Source of the DNA: Larix kaempferi
Taxonomy: Eukaryota; Streptophyta; Pinopsida; Pinales; Pinaceae
Direction: 5' to 3'
Assembly (NCBI GenBank): GCA_027924585.1
Contig: BSBM01000870.1
Coordinates: forward strand, 3,657,001 to 3,721,000
Length of the DNA stretch: 64,000 nucleotides
Below, one piece after another: positions 56,969 to 64,000 of this stretch. The notes below the pieces were generated by a model. That model made no database searches. It was not told the DNA's origin and worked only from the letters and a program-made list of their open reading frames with translations. The position numbers and the translations under genes were made by a program. Position 1 is the stretch's first letter. Every line of letters begins with the position of its first letter.

Positions 56969-57556
56969 TGTTAATGTTATTGTAACTGTGGAATATATTC
57001 ACATGTATTTTATATTGTATTTGTTATTGTGTTTTATTTGTACCTCCGACGGAGATGTTTATTCCTCCGGTCGGAGAATTCAGTATTGTATTTGGGTCAT
57101 GTAAAGTCTTTGAGGTAAACCCTCCCATGTAATTCAAGGCATTAGTTCCCCTAGAGTAATTTTTATTGGGGTTTTTAAGTCCCCTAGAGGAGTCGGCCCA
57201 GTCAGCTTTAGTTGAGGCCAACTTGTTAAGTCGAAAAGTTAAAGTGAAAGTTAAAGTATAAATAGATAGCTAGGCTCTCTATTTATTCATTCACTCACAC
57301 ACTCAATTCTCATTAGTGAGAGAGAGAAGAAGTTCGAACAAGTGGAGAAGAGAGAAGCTGCTGAATAACATCTCTATTTTTGGTTTTACTTTTGTGACAT
57401 TGTATTGGTGATCATTCTATATATGAGGAAGTTGCGGGTTTTTCTCCTTTATGGTTTCCTCGAGTAAAATATTTGTGTCTCTTGTGTCTATTGTGTTTAT
57501 GTTGTGCTTGTTATTCTCTCAGTAAAATCCTAGATAAAATTTGTGGAAAACTAACA
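56969..57556 (+). repeat. 3' LTR of the nested copia element
   Basis: This 588-bp LTR is the partner of 51,197-51,786. The target copy TCTTT follows at 57,557-57,561. Confidence 0.92.
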
Positions 57557-58040
57557 TCTTTATCCTGCACAAAAGTGAAGGATCATGAATGAAGTATTTA
57601 GGATTCATCATATAGATCTCCTCATGAATATCCCCATGAATAAATGAACTCTTCACATCCATGTGATGAACCTCCCATCGCTTGGAAGTTGCAATGGCCA
57701 AAACTATATTGATTGAGTCCATCTTTGCCACGGGTGCGAATGTCTCTGTGTAGTCCACTCCATGGAATTGAGAGAAGACTTTGGCCACCAATATGGTCTT
57801 ATACTTGATATCAAAACCATTAACATCCATCTTGGTCCTATACACCCAGTTGCATTGCACCAGTTTCCTTGGAAAGAAGAGGGACCAAATCCCAAGTTCC
57901 ATTCTCATGGAGAGAGTTCATCTCATCTTGCATGGTTGTTTTACATATTGGATCTTTTGATGCTTCTTTATATGAATTTGGATCATATCCAACCATAAGA
58001 AAAAACCTCCCATGAAGATCTAGATCACAAGAAGACAATG
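57557..58040 (-). pseudogene. outer copia reverse transcriptase, N-terminal part
   Basis: From 58,038 down: SYKEASKDPICKTTMQDEMN, LHENGTWDLV, NWVYRTKMDVNGFDIKYK, DYTETFAPVAKMDSINIVLA, EVHHMDVKSSFIHGDIHEEI, ending at LLCRIK where the nested element is inserted. One frame change is visible near 57,880. Confidence 0.87.
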
Positions 58041-58050
58041 CATTGTGAAA

Positions 58051-59243
58051 CTATGATCTAGTCTTCCTAGGTTCTTGCGGATCACTTGCAAGTTCACCAG
58101 CTGCTTGTATTGTTTTATCATCCCACTTGGGCCTTGTAGGAGGTTCATGATTTGCATACATGTCATCATCGTCATCCTCAATATCAAAATCAGAAATATC
58201 ATAGAATGAATCATCACTTACATCCTTTTCATGTAGGGGGTTTGAGCATTCCCCTTCTTCTTGTTCTGTTGCATGCATGGGATCTTCTTTGAACTGAACA
58301 CTCCTATCAATGAAATTTTTATGATTTGAGGGGTAAAATAGATTGTATCCCTTTATATATTCTTCATATCCAACCATGATGGACTCCTTTCTTTGGGGAT
58401 GCAAGGCCTTTCTCTTCTCTAAAGGTATTCTAGCCCATGCTCTTGAGCCAAACACCCTGAAATGAGAAACATCAGGATTGCATCCCATACAAGCCTCAAA
58501 TGGAGTCATGCCTTCCAAGGATTTGTGTGGTGATCTGTTCAAAAAATATGCAACACAATTAATGGCTTCATCCCATATTTTAGGATTCAAGGACTTATCC
58601 TCCATCATACAGGTAGCCATATCCTTCAATGCTCTATTCTTGTGCTTTGCTACACCATTTTGTTGGGGTGTGTAAGGCACATAATGTTGCATTTGAATTC
58701 CATATTCTTCAAATAGTCATTGCAGGTCCTTATTAAAATATTCCATTCCATTATCAGTCCTTAATGCCTTCATATTCCTCCCACTGAAGCTTTGAAAACT
58801 TTGAATGATTGGAAGACTTCATATTTTTGCTTGAGAAGGAACACCCAACAATATCTTGAAAAATCATCAATGAAAGTTAGGACATACTTTGAGTTTCCGT
58901 AGGAGGGTGTAGGAAGAGGTCCTATCACATTTGAATGGACCCAACCAAGAGGATGAGCAGTTCTCCCTTCCTTCCCCTTCTCATACTTGTGCTCTGCATG
59001 CTTCCCAACAATGCACCCTTTGCAAGTGCCTTTGGAAAATATGATGGTTGGAAGTCCTTCAACCATGTATTCTTTGCTCAATGCTTGAATATATCTGTAG
59101 TTGAGGTGTCCAAACCTCTCATGCCAAATTTTATTGACTTCATTAGCATGTGCCAAAAGTGCATTAGGGGAGGAGTACTCAAGAAAGTGATATGCAACAC
59201 CAACTGCTACAACTTTTCCTATAGAAATTTCAGAAATTTCCAC
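58051..59243 (-). pseudogene. outer copia integrase
   Basis: It contains the HHCC module (WHERFGHLNYRYIQ...CKGCIVGKHAEH, about 59,130-58,980), then HSNVIGPLPTPSYGNSKYV and FIDDFSRYCWVFLLKQK. The first catalytic Asp, expected in HSD, is Asn. In the third motif, YTPQQNGVAKHKNRAL (about 58,680-58,633), Lys replaces the catalytic Glu of VAERKNR-type motifs. A GKR-type C-terminus follows (FRVFGSRAWARIP), with an acidic tail. Two of the three catalytic residues are lost. Confidence 0.87.
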
Positions 59244-59560
59244 ATCTTATTGAGTGAAAATAACTCTCTTGGCCAAACCAGTCATTTGATAAACAAAGAG
59301 GATATTTGCTGCAAGATCTGGCACATACACTATATTACTGAAGTACCCATTTTCCAAACTGTTCTTCCCAATGCCTCTAGCTGGGATTTCTGAATCATCA
59401 CCCATGAGAATGGAACGACCACTGTAAGTTGAAAAAGTAGAGAAATAATCTCTTATGGAATCCATGTTCCTCTAGGCACCTGAATCTATGATGAAAGAGG
59501 AATATTCTGAGGTACTATCCATCAATGCATGACATCTCTCCTTGTATTAAAAAACAAACT
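59244..59560 (-). pseudogene. outer copia protease
   Basis: Near 59,490 the minus strand reads FIIDSGA then a stop, the D-S-G-A active-site loop. It is followed by SGRSILMGDDSEIPARGIGK and FSNIVYVPDLAANILFVYQM at 59,430-59,280. Confidence 0.8.
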
Positions 59561-59639
59561 CCTTATTCTTTGAAATTTTTGGAAGAGGAATGTTATTTTT
59601 TCTGAAGGATATGGGTCATCATATCAATGGTCTTCTTCA

Positions 59640-60400
59640 TTCACACACTTTCAGGGTGCCAAACCTTTTGATAGTAAGTGCATTTGGTATTTTCTTTCTT
59701 CTCTCCTTTATCCTTGAGAGGATTCGAACCCCCATCAGAAGATCTTGGCTTCTCCTTGTCTTTCTTCTTCTATTGCTACTTTGAACCCTTAGTATTTTTA
59801 TTTCCTCTTGCTTGCTTCGAATCCCCAACTGCAAGAACTTGTTCCTTTTTCTTAATGAAACCCATTAGAACCAGTTTATCTTGTTCTTGTGTAAGCATCT
59901 CCATGAAATCTGCCAAAGATGGCATCTTCCAGTTTCAAACAGTGATCTTGGTGGAGTGAAATGTAGAAACAAACACAAAGTACTTAGGACCCAACTTCGA
60001 AATGATGGAAAAAACCAACTGTTCACACTTCTTCTTAATGCCACATTGCTTGAGCTGCAAGACCAAGGATTTGAACTTGGTAAAAAAGTCTTGGATGGTT
60101 TTGAAACTTACTGGGCTTAGTGAGATCAACTCATTCTCAAGTTGATGGCCCCTCATCTCATCATTCTTCCCAAACAATGACTCAATCTTGAGCCACACTT
60201 GATTTGGAGTAGTGAGACTGTCAATATGAAATGGGAGGTCTGTTGAAATGTTGAGACAAAGCATGCCAAAATCTTCATCCATTCTATTGAAGAACTTTGA
60301 CTTCTATACCACATAATTTGGATCAATCTCAGTCCCGTGGTAATTTTGAAGATACCCTTCGATATCAACTAGATTATCATTTTGTCGTTCCACTAAAAGT
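59640..60400 (-). pseudogene. outer copia gag
   Basis: Segments in order are EGYLQNYHGTEIDPNYVV (about 60,350), DEDFGMLCLNISTDLPFHID, NQVWLKIESLFGKNDEMRGH and TIQDFFTKFKSLVLQLKQCG. The zinc knuckle near 59,660 is degenerate (KCTYYQKVWHPES, lacking the second Cys and the Gly). Several stops are present. Confidence 0.8.
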
Positions 60401-60696
60401 TGTTGAATGGAGTGAGCAAGTTAACATGACATTGCTCCATTCTATAACTTGCACACTTGGTGACAAAGAACACTGTAAACCTGCAATGCAAACTCTCAAT
60501 CACTCAGGAGGGGATCCTAAATAGATAATTTGAACCCTGCATTGAAAGAAGGCACATTTGGGAGTGCATCACACCCAGGGTATATTCCAAAGGATTTCTC
60601 CAATGGCTTCAAGGAACTGGCCCAAGGACTTCTGTGGTTGATCCACCGCTTCTGGTGCACTTCTGAAGAAGATTGGTTTGACTAGAATCTCCAATA

Positions 60697-60708
60697 GATC
60701 TGATACCA
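60697..60708 (-). other. primer-binding site of the outer copia element
   Basis: The minus strand reads TGGTATCAGATC, the initiator-Met type with one mismatch, adjacent to the right LTR. Confidence 0.8.
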
Positions 60709-61053
60709 TGTGAAATATAACTCACAGTAGGATCTACTATCTAAATATTAACTCACAATCAAGAAATTTGGCTAAGTATGCAGACAAATAGTGTAAAAAG
60801 AATTCTGGACAAACAAATGATTAAAAACGAGTCACAAATGATAAAAAGGTAGGTTTATTATAACTGTACAACCCAAAAATGAGTTTTGAACACCCTTATA
60901 TAACACTTGGGAGAATTCATTTTCCTTTGGAGGCAGCTACAAGTGGCTAGCTCACATTGGACCTCAATTCCCCCTAGGTTGACTAGTAGGCTCCCAAATC
61001 ACGTAAGAAAACTATGAATTGTCAATCTGAACATTGGGTAGGCATGGGAAGGA
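60709..61053 (-). repeat. 5' LTR of the outer copia element (truncated)
   Basis: It matches 49,196-49,540 and then stops abruptly at about 61,053. The remaining ~370 bp of the LTR are missing. Confidence 0.85.
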
Positions 61054-61064
61054 TGAAGAAGAAA

Positions 61065-62390
61065 ATGGATCGTGATGGAAGTAGCCCATAGGATAGGCTC
61101 ACTGCACAGCAGGTCGACATATTGTTGGATAGTATTACGTAGATTATAGAGAGGAACTGCCAAAAGGTTACACAGCATTCCACGGACAATTTCCAGTACA
61201 TAGGGGAATTGTTAAACACCATGGAAAATATAATAATCAACATCAGCGTACCACATGTGGACATCCAGCAAAACTTGTCGAATCCAAGAGTCGAGGTAGA
61301 AGTGGGAAACTAGAAACGCATAGTCCAATTCAAAACCCACACCTTTTTGACAGGAGATGATACCTTGGACCTCAAGATTCAGAAGGTCGATCTAGCAATG
61401 CTTGATTTCAACTTGCTTCCAATATTGACACTACATCGAGTCCAAGTGGCAGCAAGTGCAGAAATCCATGACCACGAGGCTGTGATGCATAACAAGATGG
61501 TCAAAAACAAGAAGCAATTGCGACACAGCGAGGAGGAGGCACAACACCTTCGAGACAAACACATCGCAGCACTGGCTGCAAAAATACAAGCCATCGAGGA
61601 GAAGGCTCGATTAGAAGAATCCCTAGCTTGGAAAGAGAAGGTCATCGAGGAGTAGAATACAACACTTGCTGTGAAGGGAAAGGTTGCAGAGGAATGGATA
61701 AGGGTAGAAAGGGCACTTGCCCAAGCATGTGAAAAGGTGACGTTAGCTATGGATGTTGCCCTGGAAGCTCGAGCAGTTATGCTAGGCATAGCCATTACCA
61801 AGATCAGAAAGGAAAATGCGGAGCTCCAGAGTCGAGTGACACCTAGCACACCACTATCACAAATTCAGGGTCGACAGACGGTGATAGAAGAAGCAGTGGT
61901 AGAGATTCAGAAGATGGAACAAGCAACAAAGCAAGTGGCAGTAAGCCTTAAAGAGTTTTGGGATAGGTTAGTTGAGGGTGACCAGTTAACCATGCTAAAG
62001 AAAATGCTCCATGAATCAGAAGAGTAGTTGGAAACTTTGAATGGGTCATTCAAAGCGATGCCCACAATGATGCGAGTAGCAAAGGCCGCAGAACTGCAAA
62101 GTATGAAGTAGCGGGCTGAAAAATCCCATGAAAGGAAGCAACGACGAGCTGCACATTTGGATGAGCTCTAGAAAAAGGATGAAGTCTTCATAGCATGAGT
62201 AGTACCAGTGATAAAATAGGTACAGGAGAAATTGCATGAGGTACGACATAAAGTATGTGACCACCCAACGTAGCAACAGGTAATAGAGAGTGCATAGCTG
62301 CAAGCAACAGTCAAAGAGATAGTCGACCAGATTCGCACCACCTATGATGAATTCCAATAGCAGTACAACAAACTAGCAGTATCTACCTAA
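61065..62390 (+). pseudogene. coiled-coil ORF with serial TAG stops, probably from a retroelement
   Basis: From the ATG at 61,065 one frame stays protein-like for about 441 codons. It is highly charged and helical, for example RHSEEEAQHLRDKHIAALAA, AEEWIRVERALAQACEKV and TVKEIVDQIRTTYDEF. It is interrupted by 11 TAG codons (61,089; 61,140; 61,311; 61,653; 62,025; 62,109; 62,169; 62,217; 62,271; 62,295; 62,358) and one TGA (62,196). The first TAA, at 62,388, may be the original stop. Heptad-like Leu/Ala spacing suggests a coiled coil. I do not recognise the family. The purine-rich CTTGGGGGCC at about 62,423 could be the PPT of a gypsy element on this strand. Confidence 0.6.
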
Positions 62391-63100
62391 GCTGGCTCGA
62401 GATGAGCCATAAGTTTGTCTTGGGGGCCTATTGGCAAGGGATAGATCCGCAGGAAGTGCAGAAGTCGACAGGCGAGAAAGGGTCATCCTGCGAAAGAAGG
62501 ATCATTCGTGGTATTCACGGAAGTGCAAGAATTGTTAGATTAGTTGAGTCGGTCATGTGGACCATTTTGTAATAAGACAAAATCATATAAATAGGGTAGG
62601 ATTGGGAGCCTAAGGGCATTGAAGTTTTGGAGCTTAATCCTATCTTTTGGGGTTTTCTTTCCGCAACATGGTGTATTGACGGTTTCTGCGAGGTTAATTC
62701 CACAGGTTTGATGAATGAATGAAGATTTTCAGTTATGGTATGAATTCTATCTTTGTGCAATGATGCGATGATGAATAATGGGTTATGTGAATGTTTTATG
62801 TTGATTAATGCGAACATGTCATAATCTGAAATAAGTATGTTGATTATGTTATTTTGAATGCATGTGTTAGAAACTATGAATGACTTAGGATGCAAATGAT
62901 GATTTAATAGTATGTTATGAATGTGCTAATCTCTGGTTAATGCAAAAGTAAAGTGTGCATATCCTCTAAACAGATGCAGAAACTTGGTTCCAGTAGCCCT
63001 CTTATCCACCTCGAGTGAGACTGCACTTGGTCTACAAGTGTTGTTGGGAAGGGTTACACCTGTTCGGGCCGGTGTATAAGGGATTTTGGGTTGATAGTTT
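62391..63100 (+). other. possible LTR-like region with TATA box
   Basis: This follows the coiled-coil ORF and contains TATAAATAG at 62,586-62,594. No second copy exists in the window, so an LTR assignment is only an inference. Confidence 0.35.
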
Positions 63101-63321
63101 GTTGGCGACAGTGCGGAGTGAACCCCTGTATAGCGAGAGAGAGGGGGGAATTTGAATGTTGGGTGGAGAGAGAGAGAGAGATATTGGTAGGGTTATGGGT
63201 TTCAGGAGGAGGAGTGAAGTTAAAGTGAATGGGGGAGTAGAGAGAGAGAGAGAGAGAGAGATTGGAAAGGTTAGTATGGGTTTGGGAAGGATGGACATTA
63301 AAGTAAATGGGGGATTACAGG

Positions 63322-63379
<58 letters not shown>

Positions 63380-63483
63380 AATGAAAGTGGAGGTCTATAG
63401 GAAGAGAGATGGTGGGGGGGTTGTTAGTTTTATTGGGGAGTGGTATTAGAAGAAACGTAAAGAGAGGAGTTCCTTTAGTATAG

Positions 63484-63522
<39 letters not shown>

Positions 63523-64000
63523 AGAGAGTGAGGGGATGGTTAGTTGTAGGAGTAAGGAGAGAGAGAGGGGGGGTTAGTGGTAGTTGTATGAATGAGAGAG
63601 ATGAGGATAATATAAGGGGATAAGGAGAGAGAGAGAGAGATATGTGGGAAGGGATGTGGGGGTAGATAAAGCGAAATATGGTGGGGGCTTGTTAGTGGCC
63701 AAGGGAGGGTGATTAGTAGAAATACAGAAAGGGGGGCTTATGGATAAGGGGAGAGAGAAAATGCGCACAAGGGTGTAGTTAGTGGTAGGAGTAGGGAGAA
63801 AGTGAGATATAGGGAGAGAGGGAAGGATAGCGAGAGAGAGTGGGGTTAGGGTGGGGAGAGATGGAGTAGGAGTGAGAGAGAGGGTGATTAAAGGTAGTGG
63901 AGAGGAGGCAGTTGCAGGAGAAAAAGAGATAGAGATTGAAGGTGTTAGGGGTTTGGGGAGGATGAGGGAAATTAGAGAGAATTGGGGATAGAGAGAGGGA
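63101..64000. repeat. GA-rich repeat field, continues past the window
   Basis: (GA)n runs at about 63,166-63,182, 63,240-63,262, 63,325-63,374 (about 24 units), 63,488-63,519 and 63,628-63,641 are separated by related purine-rich phrases such as AAAGTGAATGGGGGA/AAAGTAAATGGGGGA and GGTTAGTGGTAG. No gene is seen. Confidence 0.9.

Larger units (their letters stand above)
51197..57556 (+). mobile_element. nested Ty1/copia element lacking integrase
   Basis: The LTRs (590 and 588 bp) start TGTTAATG and end CTAGCA or CTAACA, with the PBS TGGTATCAGAGC right after the left LTR and a PPT before the right LTR. The target duplication is TCTTC/TCTTT (one mismatch). The host RT frame resumes across it (IKK then SLYGIKQAPRAW). 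The interior has gag, protease and RT-RNase H in plus orientation, but the integrase is missing. About 20 differences in the first ~250 bases of the LTRs (roughly 8%) suggest an old insertion, though younger than its host element. Confidence 0.92.
49196..61053 (-). mobile_element. Ty1/copia LTR retrotransposon, decayed, split by a nested copia element
   Basis: Minus-strand gag, protease, integrase, RT and RNase H lie between a full LTR (49,196-49,909) and a truncated LTR (60,709-61,053) that share over 300 bp. The PBS TGGTATCAGATC abuts the right LTR. The RT gene is interrupted by a plus-strand copia element at 51,197-57,556. The right LTR breaks off at 61,053, where unrelated sequence begins, so no target duplication can be read. 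Many stops and lost catalytic residues show it is dead. Confidence 0.88.

Overview
The window is nuclear DNA from a large, repeat-rich plant genome. The evidence is long AT-rich non-coding tracts, Ty3/gypsy and Ty1/copia LTR retrotransposons in nested layers, LINE and foldback/MITE remnants, plant-type primer-binding sites (initiator-Met and Asp tRNA) and a captured fragment of a plant-type HUB/BRE1 gene. A gymnosperm is my best guess from the 2-3 kb LTRs and depth of nesting, but the sequence does not prove it. I found no complete, conventional host gene, no tRNA or rRNA gene and no CRISPR.

Layout. 0-4.6 kb: two GC-rich foldback palindromes, a LINE RNase H scrap and AT-rich DNA. 4.6-26.4 kb: an old Athila-like gypsy element on the minus strand, with LTRs of 2,801 and 2,767 bp and an Asp-tRNA-type PBS. 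Its reverse transcriptase is split by a young minus-strand LTR element (13,610-20,086) with two 2,022-bp LTRs, a perfect GGTTG target duplication, PBS, PPT and one intact 656-codon ORF of unknown family. 26.4-35.8 kb: AT-rich DNA with microsatellites, a small hairpin and a short gene-like GC-richer patch. 35.8-39.6 kb: a second young minus-strand LTR element (288-bp LTRs, AGGGA duplication, PBS, PPT) with an intact 704-codon ORF. That ORF fuses a copia-like Gag N-terminus to an intronless coiled-coil segment of a HUB1/HUB2 (BRE1-like) histone H2B ubiquitin ligase.

39.6-42.5 kb: AT-rich DNA with a cluster of short tandem duplications. 42.6-46.8 kb: a 4-kb purine-strand (G/A) low-complexity array, followed by three ~360-bp satellite-like units, one MITE-like inverted repeat and a second small G/A island. 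49.2-61.05 kb: an old minus-strand copia element whose reverse transcriptase is split by a plus-strand copia element (51,197-57,556) that lacks integrase. 61.06-62.4 kb: a coiled-coil reading frame whose premature stops are almost all TAG. 63.1-64.0 kb: a GA-rich repeat field that runs off the window.

How it fits together. The autonomous elements (gypsy and two copias) are old: LTRs differ by roughly 8% where I counted, and they carry stops, frameshifts and lost catalytic residues. The two youngest elements (LTR differences about 0.5-0.7%) are non-autonomous but have perfect cis signals and long intact ORFs without pol. This suggests they moved with enzymes supplied in trans. The copia-like Gag-HUB fusion is the most striking feature of the window.
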